Positions 8,555-16,487 of a stretch of DNA of 64,000 bases are shown piece by piece. This stretch comes from Gammaproteobacteria bacterium. Its GTDB lineage: Bacteria > Pseudomonadota > Gammaproteobacteria > Pseudomonadales > Azotimanducaceae. The stretch's first letter is position 1; the number at the start of each line of letters is the position of its first letter. Location: the NCBI GenBank assembly GCA_026708185.1, contig JAPOVK010000027.1:1-64000 (forward strand), read 5' to 3'. The position numbers and the translations under genes are program-made. The notes beneath the pieces were generated by a model. That model was not told the origin of the DNA. It did not search any database and saw only the letters and a list, made by a program, of their open reading frames with translations.

Positions 8555-8779
8555 GGAGGCATGCCTGTTTGAGGGCGATCCGGCATTATGGCGTAGCCCC
8601 TCGACGAACGGCAACGCACGCTGGTGTTGGTAGGTGGTCTGAGCGCCCACGGCTGGCCCTGCGCTTCGCTCCGCTAGCGCTTACTCGGCCTTCGGCCCAG
8701 CCCCGCCGACGGGCGCTGTGCTCCCTTTGGCGGATGTTCTATGACAGGGCAAGCGCGCAACCGCGGCAAAAGCGATGCG
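8555..8779. other. Intergenic spacer with small inverted repeats
   Basis: This 225-base gap separates the Uma2 gene from the ABC operon. It contains short GC-rich inverted repeats, for example GCGCTTCGCTCCGCTAGCGC and GGCCTTCGGCC near 8670-8705. No ORF with family resemblance is visible. It must hold the promoter of the ABC operon on the minus strand, but no convincing -35/-10 pair could be picked out. Confidence 0.5.
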
Positions 8780-9682
8780 CTAGGGTTCACGCTCCAGCGC
8801 TTGGAGTTCGGCTTCTAGGGCCGCCAGACGGGCCTCGGCGTCTCGTCGCGCGGCCTCCGCCTCCTGGCGCGCGGCCTCCGCCTCCCAGCGCGCGGCCTCC
8901 GCCGCCACCGCGGCATCCTCGGCAGAGACACGGGCATCGGTTTCCTCGAGCAAGTCTCGCAGTCGCCCCGTTTCGGGGTGGTGAAGTACCAGGTCCGGCC
9001 CCCGTGAGTAGAGGTAGAGGCCGAGAACAGCGCTCCAGTGGGCTGTCACACCCGCCGGGACGGGTGCTTGATCCGGCCCGAGAGCTCGGGGCGGCACTTG
9101 TCGGTAGCGCCCATCCTCTAGTACCCAGCCGCGCAATCCATCCGGGGCGTCGGTATGCCGGTGGGGATCGAAGAGCCAGAACTCCGGGATGCCGAGGCTT
9201 TCGTAAAGCCTTGGCTTTTCCACCGTGTCACGCGTCACCGAACTCGACGAGATGATCTCCAGGATCAGATCGGGTACGGGCTCCTGCCAGAGCTTGTAGG
9301 ACTTGCGGTCCTCATCCGGTGGCGTGCCCGGCGCATCGACGTCTCCGGCCGTCAGCGACACCAGTATGTCGGGCGCGACCGGTTTCCGGAACCGGTCCGA
9401 ACGCCGCGCATAGAGCCCGCAGTCGCCGGTCACGAGGGCACGGTCGCCATGGATGCGCCTCAGGTACGGCATCAGCAAGGCTGCCGTCGCCAGGCGGACG
9501 CGGTCGTGACGGAGGTTCTCCACGACATGAAGACGGTATAGGAAGCCGTCCCGGTCATACTCGCCGCCCGGGATCGGGTGGGGCGGCGTCGTGGGTATGG
9601 GCGACCGCCGGTTTGCCGGGCCGTCGGCCTTGACCACTTCTTCGAGTTGTGCCATGTCGAAACCGTACCACAGGATTTCCAT
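8780..9682 (-). CDS. Uma2-family (DUF820) putative endonuclease
   Basis: About 300 residues with a restriction-endonuclease-like (PD-(D/E)xK) core of the Uma2 family: KPVAPDILVSL, then PDLILEIISSSS and TVEKPRLYESLGIPEFWLFDP, the usual order of the catalytic Asp, the E-x-S segment and the Lys/Tyr motif. The C-terminal 50 residues are a heptad-like Ala/Glu/Arg-rich coiled coil (EAARWEAEAARQEAEAARR), common in this family. The ORF stays open to 10060, but that upstream part overlaps a gene relic. ATG 9682 or 9655 is the likely start. Uma2 proteins are abundant in cyanobacteria and other large genomes, are often solitary, and have an uncertain role. Confidence 0.85.
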   Translation of the reverse strand: MEILWYGFDMAQLEEVVKADGPANRRSPIPTTPPHPIPGGEYDRDGFLYRLHVVENLRHDRVRLATAALLMPYLRRIHGDRALVTGDCGLYARRSDRFRKPVAPDILVSLTAGDVDAPGTPPDEDRKSYKLWQEPVPDLILEIISSSSVTRDTVEKPRLYESLGIPEFWLFDPHRHTDAPDGLRGWVLEDGRYRQVPPRALGPDQAPVPAGVTAHWSAVLGLYLYSRGPDLVLHHPETGRLRDLLEETDARVSAEDAAVAAEAARWEAEAARQEAEAARRDAEARLAALEAELQALEREP

Positions 9683-9780
9683 CCGTCGCGCAAGCGCGTC
9701 AAGAGGCGATTGGACCACCTCGCGAACGTCCCGAAAATGGACGATCTCTCGACCTGCTGTAAGAGATCGGCTCGGCGCGC

Positions 9781-10012
9781 TTAGCCGCCCTCGCCCGCTA
9801 CGCCGTCCCGGATGCGCTGGGCCTTGCTCTCGTCCCACCACCAGGCGTCCGGAAACCCCGTGCGGAACGGCGGATCCTCGCCCGGCCTGCCGAACTTGCC
9901 CCAGTAGACGACGCGCGGACCGGAGATGGCGACCAGCGGGACGTAGTAGTAGTGTACGGGCGCGATCGGCCACTTGCCCATCACCATCACGTTGTTGGGG
10001 CCTAGGCCGCGT
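9781..10012 (-). pseudogene. Collapsed fragment of a YejA-like peptide-binding protein gene
   Basis: Two separated parts of the neighbouring YejA-like gene are joined here. Bases 9789-9953 match 13079-13243 with two mismatches seen by eye (the C-terminal codons, YYYVPLVAISG to the stop). Bases 9963-10010 match 14326-14373 with three mismatches (GLGPNNVMVMGKWPI). About 1.08 kb present between these segments in the longer copy is missing. The joined reading remains in frame (WPIAPVHYYYVPL), but it has no start, signal peptide or ligand-binding core. It is a duplicated and internally deleted remnant, not a functional gene. Confidence 0.88.
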
Positions 10013-10072
10013 TTGCCAGAACTGTCCGAACCGGCCATTGCCGCGTCCCACTCGCTGCATCCCCCGGTCCCA

Positions 10073-12025
10073 TCATCTAGAGCCGGCGTCCAGTCCGAAG
10101 GCGACCACGAAATCGCCCCGGCCTTCACCCTCAGAGAGGTCACCGCCGGCAGTGATGACCACATAGTCCACACCCCTGTCCCGGTATGCCATCGGCGTGG
10201 AATGCGCTCCTGCCGGAAGTTCGTGACTCCACAACTCGTTACCGTACGTGCCATCGAACGCACGCAACGTGTTGTCGTAGGTCGTGGCCAGAAACACAAC
10301 GCCGCCATCAGTGACCATAGGCCCACCTTTTGTCAGGTAGCCCCAGCCGGCAGCCTCCCGGCCGACGTCGACCCATGGCGTCGTGCCCACAGGACGTTCC
10401 CACAGTATCTCGGCGGCGTCCAGATCCACCGCGACGAGAGTGGCCCAGGGACCTCCGAGGCACGGCAGAAACTCATGGGCCAAGTCGACGCGCGCCATTC
10501 CGTAGGGCGTGCCGTTCTGCTCGGTGAACTGTGCTACCGCCCCATTGACCGTACCTTCACGCTCGGCCGCGCGGAACTGGCGACGAGGGACAAGCCTGAC
10601 GACCGTAGGCCATCGGCTCACGGTCAGGTAGCCGATGCGTGAGTCGCGGTCGTAAGCCATCGACCCCCAGTTCGTACCCCCGGGGTTGCCGGGATAGACC
10701 AAGGTTCCTTCGTGACTGGGCGGCGTGAATATCCCGTCGTACCGAATCCCGGCGGAGAGTCTCTTGCATGCGGCACGGTGCTCCGGGTCGAAGTCCCAGA
10801 GAGCTAGCGGTCGCGCATCGGTGGCGTGTAGCCGAAGTTTCGGGAACGGCTGAGTCGGCGCGGCCTCTTCGCCGGGAACGTAACTCACGGGCACGGCCCG
10901 CTCCTCGACCGGATGCAGCGGCTCGCCCGTCTCCCGATCAAGGACGAACACGAAGCCTGTTTTCGTCGCTTGCGCCAGTGCCGGCCGCCTCGTCCCGTCC
11001 GCGGACAGGTGGTCGAAGAGCAGTGGCTGCGCCGCAAGGTCGTAGTCCCACAGGTCATGCCGCACGGTCTGGTAGCCCCACTTGAACTCGCCTGTCGATG
11101 CCCGTAGAGCAACCACCGAGTTGGCAAAGGCGTTGTTGCCGGGGCGCCTGCCACCGTAGAAATCCGGAGACGGCGACGACGTGGGCAGAAACACCAGGTC
11201 CCGGTCGGGATCGGCGGACATCACACTCCAAACATTCGCACCGCCCGTACGGTTCCTGCGGACGTTCGCCCAGCCACCGGCACCGGGATGGTCCTCTGAG
11301 CGAGCAACCGGATCCCACGACCAAGCGAGCGACCCGTCCCGGGCGTCATATGCCCGCACCATCCCGGACTCGAGACGTGCGGCGCCGTTGTCGCCGATGG
11401 AGGATCCGACGATGACAAGGTCGCCGACCACCGTAGGTGGCGAAGTCACAGAGTATTCGCGCTCTCGGTAACGGCGAACTCCGGCGGACAGATGCACCTG
11501 CCCACGTCTACCAAAGTCCGTGCAAAGCGTGCCGGTTTCCGCATCGACGGCAATGAGGCGCGCATCCAGCGTGCCAAGAAAGACGCGCGCCGGGCAATGC
11601 TCCTGGCCGGACGCGGAACCGTACCAGGCCGCTACGCCTCGGGACGTGAACATCTCGCTGTAGGGTTCCGCGAAATCCACCTCGGGGTCGTAGGTCCAGA
11701 TCTCCTCGCCCGTACCCGGATCGAGGGCAAAGACGCGGTTGAAGCCGCTGGAAAAGACCAATCGGCCACCGACCAGAATGGGTGTGGCGCGGAACCTCGA
11801 CGGATTCCCCTCGAACTCCTTGCCATCCGTAGCGTCGCCTGTTCGGTACGTCCACACGATTGACAGTCCGTCTATGTTCCCGGGCCCGATCGACGAAGGT
11901 ACGGCATGGCGGTCGCCTCCGAGCGAACCGCCGTAGTGCGGCCAACCATCCGCAGCCAGTGCCGATGAGCCGCCCACAGCGGCGACCAACGTCGCGAGCA
12001 AGGCGGGGATCCGGTGTCGGCACAT
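10073..12025 (-). CDS. PQQ-dependent dehydrogenase (membrane glucose/quinate dehydrogenase-like beta-propeller)
   Basis: About 650 residues. A Sec-type signal peptide (IPALLATLVAAVGGSSALA) is followed by an eight-bladed quinoprotein propeller. Repeated tryptophan-docking type segments are visible: ALDPGTGEEIWTYD near residue 105, AYDARDGSLAWSW, ALRASTGEFKWGYQ and AVDLDAAEILWERP, plus KTGFVFVLDRETGEPLHPVEER, typical of glucose/quinate/shikimate-type PQQ dehydrogenases. It lacks the N-terminal five-helix quinone-binding anchor of E. coli Gcd, so it is probably periplasmic and needs a separate electron acceptor. The ORF extends 84 codons upstream; the start at 12025 was chosen for the signal peptide. 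No PQQ-synthesis genes are in the window. A TetR gene is divergent upstream. Confidence 0.9.
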   Translation of the reverse strand: MCRHRIPALLATLVAAVGGSSALAADGWPHYGGSLGGDRHAVPSSIGPGNIDGLSIVWTYRTGDATDGKEFEGNPSRFRATPILVGGRLVFSSGFNRVFALDPGTGEEIWTYDPEVDFAEPYSEMFTSRGVAAWYGSASGQEHCPARVFLGTLDARLIAVDAETGTLCTDFGRRGQVHLSAGVRRYREREYSVTSPPTVVGDLVIVGSSIGDNGAARLESGMVRAYDARDGSLAWSWDPVARSEDHPGAGGWANVRRNRTGGANVWSVMSADPDRDLVFLPTSSPSPDFYGGRRPGNNAFANSVVALRASTGEFKWGYQTVRHDLWDYDLAAQPLLFDHLSADGTRRPALAQATKTGFVFVLDRETGEPLHPVEERAVPVSYVPGEEAAPTQPFPKLRLHATDARPLALWDFDPEHRAACKRLSAGIRYDGIFTPPSHEGTLVYPGNPGGTNWGSMAYDRDSRIGYLTVSRWPTVVRLVPRRQFRAAEREGTVNGAVAQFTEQNGTPYGMARVDLAHEFLPCLGGPWATLVAVDLDAAEILWERPVGTTPWVDVGREAAGWGYLTKGGPMVTDGGVVFLATTYDNTLRAFDGTYGNELWSHELPAGAHSTPMAYRDRGVDYVVITAGGDLSEGEGRGDFVVAFGLDAGSR

Positions 12026-12256
12026 CCCGGGGAGGCACCCGGTTCGCTCGGGCACGGCAGTCCCGGATGCGCCTGCGCAACCTTGCCGCGACGAGCCGGA
12101 CACGCCTTGACGGGCGGCATTGAGGGACAATGCAGTACTGTTCACGGGGAGCGTCGATACAACCGGCGCCACAAGAATCCAAATGATACACGAAAGTCTC
12201 ATTGCTTGTCCGAAGCGGTGGCGCGTTGTGCTTGTGTGTGCGGGAGTTCGGGGCCG

Positions 12257-12816
12257 ATGACGAAGGTCTCGGGTCATGCGATCCGGCCGCGGACACTAGC
12301 GGCGATCATCGAGGCAGCCGTCCGAATGCTGAGCGTCGACCCCGGCGTCACGATGGGCGAGGTGGCCCGCGGCGCAGGCGTGGGCCGGGCGACGCTACAT
12401 CGTCATTTCAAGGGCAAGGCGGACCTCCTCAGGACAATTACCGCCCGGTGTATCGAGGAGACGAACGCCGCCGTGCTTGCGACGGATGACCGGACACACC
12501 GGCCGTGGACAGACTGGGGCGCATGCTAAGGAGCGTCATACCGCTTGGCGATCGTTACGCGTTCCTGCTGCGTCTGGAAGGGTCGCAGGACGAAAGCCTC
12601 CAAAAGGGCCACAAGACTCAGTTGGAGTGGGTCAGGTCGCTGATCGGGCAGCTCAAGGCGGAGCGTGCCATTGCAGAGGACGTGCCAACTTCGTGGGCCG
12701 TTACACAGGTGGATCAGGTCATTGGGACCGCATGGACCGCGGTGTCGACAGGCGAACTCTCAACCGACGAAGCGGCCGGACCGGCTTTGCGGACGTTGTT
12801 GAGGGGTTTGGGCTAA
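12257..12816 (+). pseudogene. TetR/AcrR-family regulator, frameshifted
   Basis: The N-terminal part (MTKVSGHAIRP onward, from 12257) carries a TetR helix-turn-helix: MGEVARGAGVGRATLHRHFKGKADLLRTI. This frame stops at a TAA near 12527-12529. The ligand-binding half continues in another frame from about 12490 (PDTPAVDRLGRML, then IPLGDRYAFLLRLEG) to 12816, and together they give a normal TetR length of about 185 residues. One indel near 12485-12510 explains the split. It is divergent from the PQQ dehydrogenase gene, the usual layout for a local repressor. It is either a decayed gene or an intact gene with a sequencing error. Confidence 0.8.
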
Positions 12817-13070
12817 GCCTCGACCAGCATACGCCTCCCTCTACCGCGGGCTATCGCGGGGCGCACAATGGCATCGTCCTTCGCTGACTGATCGACCAGC
12901 TGGACGCCACCGACGCGATGTAGCTTAGACCGGACGGTGCCCCTGCTTTTCGCTCATCCTCATCTCGCAGCCTGCGCCATTGAAACCAGCGGGGCTTCCC
13001 TCCGTCGAGGTACGCGGGCCTCCCGGCCCCCATTGAAGCTTGCACCACGCCGGAATGCGGACGTGCGGAC
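12817..13070. repeat. Intergenic spacer with palindromic repeat, copy 2
   Basis: No gene is supported in this 254-base gap. It holds the second copy of the palindromic repeat (about 13010-13066), AGGTACGCGGGCCTCCCGG followed some 40 bases later by CCGGAATGCGGACG, matching 7173-7230 closely. Just upstream, GCCATTGAAACC and CCCCATTGAAGC form an imperfect short duplication around the hairpin. The TetR gene and the YejA-like gene converge on this spacer, so the hairpin could also act as a bidirectional transcription end. Confidence 0.6.
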
Positions 13071-14923
13071 CTACCGGTCCTCGCCCGCTACGCCGTCCCG
13101 GATGCGCTGGGCCTTGCTCTCGTCCCACCACCAGGCGTCCGGAAACCCCGTGCGGAACGGCGGATCCTCGTCCGGCCTGCCGAACTTGTCCCAGTAGACG
13201 ACGCGCGGACCGGAGATGGCGACCAGCGGGACGTAGTAGTAGTTCCACAACAGGACGCGGTCCAAGGCGCGCGCCGCCGCGACGAGTTCGTCCATCGAGC
13301 GTGCGCCGAGGGTTTCCTCGAGCATCTTGTCGACCGCCGGATGATCGATCCCCGGCCAATTCGTCAGCGCCGACGACGCCGACGAGGAGTGCACGCGGCC
13401 ACGCAGGCCGGACTCGGGTGTGATGCCAGCACCGAAGTTGCCGAAGACAACGTCGAAGGCCCCTTCGGTCAGGATGTTCACGAACTGGGCGGTCTCAACC
13501 ATGCGAATCGTCGACCGGATGCCGAGGCGGGCCAGCAGGCTGACGTACGGCAGCAGCGTGCGGCGCTCATTCGCTGTCCGGATCACGAAACGCAACGAAA
13601 CTGACGACCGTCCTGGTCCCGGAGTTCGCCCGCGGACATGTGCCAACCCGCCTCGGCGAGGAGGTTCAAGGCCTCGATCAACGCCCGCCGGTTGTCACCG
13701 AAACCGCTCGATCGCGGCAAATCGAACGCCTCGGTGAAGAGCGCGGCAGGCAACGATTCGCGGAACGGCGCAAGGAGGCGGCGCTCCGCCGCCGAGGGCG
13801 GACCCGTCGCGGCCAGATAGGAGCCGGGGAAGTAGCTCATGGGCCTGTCGTACAGGCCGTGATTGAGCGCGCGGTTGCCCCACTCGTAGTCGAAGGCCAT
13901 GGACAGCGCTTGCCGAACACGCCGGTCGGCAAGCTTCTCCTGTCGGGTGTTGAAGGCGATGCCACTCCGGAAGCCCACGTACGACATGTAGTTGTGGCGA
14001 CGCATGACCAGCCAGCCCTTGTCCTTGGCGGGGATGTCGTAGCCGGTCGCCCAGTAGCGCGGCTCGGCTTCGACGCGGTAGTCCACCAGGCCCTTGCGCA
14101 ACGCTTCGCGCTCGACGGTGGCGTCGTGGTACACCTCGTATCGGATCGCGTCGAAGTTGTGCCGACCGCGGTGAATCCCGAGGTGACGTCCCCAGTAGTC
14201 GCGAACACGCTCGTAGCGGATGTAGCGACCGGGCTGGAAGTCGGCGATCCGGTACGGGCCGCTCCCCAACGGAGGTTCCAGTGTCGTTTGCGTCAGATCC
14301 CGGCCGCGCCAACAGTGCTCGGGAACGATCGGCCACTTGCCCATGACCATCACGTTGTTGGGGCCCAAGCCGCTGACATTCCGAAAGCGGAAGCGGACTT
14401 CGCGCTCGCCAAGGATCTCGATGGCGTCGATGAAGCCGAAGGCCTGCTTGACACCGCCCATGCCGTGCTCGGCGATCCAATCGAAAGTGAACTTGACGTC
14501 CCGGGCGGTGACCGGCACGCCGTCGTGCCAGCGTGCCTCTTCTCGCAGACGCAGGATCGTCCAACTGAAGTCCTCGGCGAGCGCGACGCTTTCCACGAGG
14601 TTGCCGTAGAAGCTGCCGGGTTCGTCGTCGGACGGCCAGAACAAGGGGTCGTAGACCATGGCCAACTCGATCACGTGAAGGCCGGGCGGGTTGATCCCCT
14701 TGCCGATGTTCGGCGTGAAGCTGTTGAATTTTTGAGCCGTGGCGAGGACCAAGGTGCCGCCCTTGGGGGCGTCGGGGTTCACGTAGTCGAAGTGCGCGAA
14801 CCCTTGGTGGTACTTCAACGCCGCGAAATTCGACACACCGTGGCTGAATCGCGGCTCGGCGTGGCCGCTCGCCGCGATCAGGAGCGCCCCCGCAAAGGCA
14901 ATCAGGGCGGGCATGGCGCCCAA
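13071..14923 (-). pseudogene. YejA-like oligopeptide ABC transporter substrate-binding protein, frameshifted
   Basis: The 5' part (14923 down to about 13590, 446 codons) has a signal peptide (LIAFAGALLIAASGHA) and the SBP_bac_5 layout of YejA-type binders, including FAALKYHQGFAHFDYVNPDAPKG, YDPLFWPSDDEPGSFYG, VTFTFDW-like VKFTFDWIAEHG and LGSGPYRIADF. The remainder (FVIRTANERRTLLPY to the stop at 13071) is in another frame, so an indel lies near 13585-13605. Joined, the product would be about 610 residues, normal for the family. Such proteins feed peptides, murein peptides or microcins to an ABC permease, but no permease or ATPase of that class is nearby. A collapsed second copy lies at 9781-10012. 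Confidence 0.87.
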
Positions 14924-14945
14924 GAGCTTGTGGCGCGCCGGAGCC

Positions 14946-15827
14946 CTATAGCTTCGCAGCGGCCGCGGCGTACATGAACTTCTTCATGTCCACATCGTTC
15001 TCCGGCGTCGCGGTGTGGAAGAAGAGCTCCGCACCCAGCAATTGCCGCATGCCCTCCGGCGCACTCGCCATGTAGGCCTCGTCCTTCAACAGGTACGTGA
15101 AGTCGTCGATGGGCTGGGTGTAGAGACGCTGATAGGTGGCGTGCAGCACGGTGCGCGTGCCGGGAATCTTGCGTGGCAGGGAACCGTGCCAGACGGCGCC
15201 GTCCCAGACGGCGACGTCGCCCTTCTCCGTCTCGATGGCCACCGGCTCGGCGGTCTCGAGGTCCTTCGCCGTGGGCGGCCGGCGCAATCGGTGCGAGCCC
15301 GGCACCACGCACGTGGCGCCCCCAGCGTGGGTCATCCCCTCGCAGGCGAAACAGAAGGTCATCACCAGGTTGTGTTCGGGGAACGGCACCGGCATCCAGT
15401 TCTGGTCCGCGTGCAGGCCCAAGGCCCCGTCGCCCTCGCCCTTGAACTGGTGCTTGATGCTGCCGACGAAGCGGCCGCCGCGCATCGCCTTGCCGCAACT
15501 GAACTCCGCGATCGCCATCACCTTGGGCAAGGTCGCGATGCGGTCGATCGCGGGGTGCCGACCCAGGAGCAGCGGCGCCGAGCCCACGATGCCCGTGGCG
15601 CTCGCGTCCTCCGTGGGCGTCGACAGCGTGTGAATGGCTTCCCGGAGGTCGTCCCAGAGAGACGGCGGTCCGGCTTGCCGGATCACGCCGTAGCCGTGCT
15701 CGCGGAGACTGGCGATGACGTCCCAGAGGTCGAATTCGTCGATGCGCGGGCGCAATTCGTCCGACACTTCGAACGGTCCGACCGGTTTCGCTTCCTCCGG
15801 TCGCTCAAGAGTCTCGGCTTCGGCCAT
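14946..15827 (-). CDS. Phytanoyl-CoA dioxygenase family protein (PhyH-1)
   Basis: A 293-residue Fe(II)/2-oxoglutarate-dependent oxygenase of the PhyH family. The iron ligands are visible as HAD in LHADQNWMPVPFPEHN (about residues 138-154) and the distal His in AVWHGS, with the 2-oxoglutarate-binding Arg in PGTRTVLHATYQRLY. The C-terminal half is strongly similar to the PhyH protein at 19867-20799 (shared TYQRLYTQPIDD and TYLLKDE), so the two are paralogues. Substrates of bacterial PhyH proteins range from lipids to amino acids, ectoine and natural products, and cannot be predicted here. It follows the SCP2-like gene on the same strand after 78 bases and precedes the YejA-like pseudogene. Confidence 0.92.
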   Translation of the reverse strand: MAEAETLERPEEAKPVGPFEVSDELRPRIDEFDLWDVIASLREHGYGVIRQAGPPSLWDDLREAIHTLSTPTEDASATGIVGSAPLLLGRHPAIDRIATLPKVMAIAEFSCGKAMRGGRFVGSIKHQFKGEGDGALGLHADQNWMPVPFPEHNLVMTFCFACEGMTHAGGATCVVPGSHRLRRPPTAKDLETAEPVAIETEKGDVAVWDGAVWHGSLPRKIPGTRTVLHATYQRLYTQPIDDFTYLLKDEAYMASAPEGMRQLLGAELFFHTATPENDVDMKKFMYAAAAAKL

Positions 15828-15905
15828 CGTGGTATCCCCTTGGCGGTGAGCTTGAGGATACTAGCACCCCGTTTGGTGTGCGGCCGTGGACGCCCGCACC
15901 AGCAA
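15828..15905. other. Short spacer with a GC-rich inverted repeat
   Basis: Between the SCP2-like and PhyH-1 genes lies GTGTGCGGCCGTGGACGCCCGCAC (about 15876-15899), which can pair GTGCGG with CCGCAC. No T-rich tail follows on either strand, so it is an imperfect terminator candidate or a degenerate relative of the palindromic repeat family. Confidence 0.35.
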
Positions 15906-16331
15906 CTAGGCCGTGATGAGCGCCATCTTGTTGTGCAGCTCGACCAGCCATGCGGGGAAGATGCTCGTATCCCCCTGGATGTCCGGCGGCGGCTCCGGTG
16001 GCGGGCGGGAGGACAGTTCCGCGACGATTTCCGGGGTATAGACCGTGCGCGCGCCCGGGAGCGCGGTCTCGTAGTCCGCGCGAATCTTGACATCCGTGTC
16101 GTCCACTTCGCCGGCACCCACCGTGACGCTCCTGCCCTTGATGTAGAAGTACCAGGCGGCCGTGCCCGACGGCGCGACCCTCTCCGGCACGTCCGTGAAA
16201 ACCTCACACACGCTGAGCCGGGTGTCGTCGTCGCAATGCTCGGCCACGAGTTCCTCCAGAACGCTCCGCGCCGCGTCGACCCACGCCGCGCCCGCGAAAT
16301 CGACCTTGGCGGTTGCCGCTTGTTCGCTCAT
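15906..16331 (-). CDS. Small SCP2-like domain protein
   Basis: A 141-residue soluble protein without a signal peptide. The central part (WYFYIKGRSVTVGAGEVDD, then VKIRADYETALPGARTVYTPE) reads like the beta-sheet and following helix of SCP2 sterol-carrier-like domains, which bind hydrophobic ligands; this is a fold-level resemblance only. The ribosome-binding site is strong (GGGAGGTG directly upstream of the ATG at 16331). It is first in a minus-strand pair with PhyH-1 and divergent from the TonB-dependent receptor gene. A lipid-binding partner for an oxygenase would fit, but that is speculation. Confidence 0.6.
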   Translation of the reverse strand: MSEQAATAKVDFAGAAWVDAARSVLEELVAEHCDDDTRLSVCEVFTDVPERVAPSGTAAWYFYIKGRSVTVGAGEVDDTDVKIRADYETALPGARTVYTPEIVAELSSRPPPEPPPDIQGDTSIFPAWLVELHNKMALITA

Positions 16332-16473
16332 TTCACCTCCCTTGAGTGCAGCGTGGAAGATTCTAGCGGGGATTCCGGTGCGAACCGCAACGTGGTTGCG
16401 AACGGCTGGCTTGCCCGGCGTGCGCCTTCGGAAACCCCGCTAAGTGTGTCAAGATGTGTCCAAACCGAAAAAG

Positions 16474-16487
16474 GCTAGGGCCCTAGC
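16474..16487. promoter_or_regulatory. Perfect 14-bp palindrome abutting a start codon
   Basis: GCTAGGGCCCTAGC is a perfect palindrome that ends one base before the ATG of the TonB-dependent receptor gene. It occupies the place where a Shine-Dalgarno sequence is expected, and no other clear one is seen. It could be an operator for a dimeric regulator or an RNA structure that limits initiation. The divergent SCP2-like gene starts 157 bases away. Confidence 0.45.

Noticed and set aside
8780-10060. Long form (426 codons) of the Uma2 protein
   Set aside because: The added N-terminal 126 codons read through the YejA-like relic in a different frame and have no family support.
12527-12529. TetR stop as recoding
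   Set aside because: The codon is TAA and the remainder of the protein is in another frame.
13583-13646. UGA in the YejA-like gene as a second selenocysteine codon
   Set aside because: Reading through gives no family sequence in that frame; the family continues in another frame, so it is an indel, not Sec.
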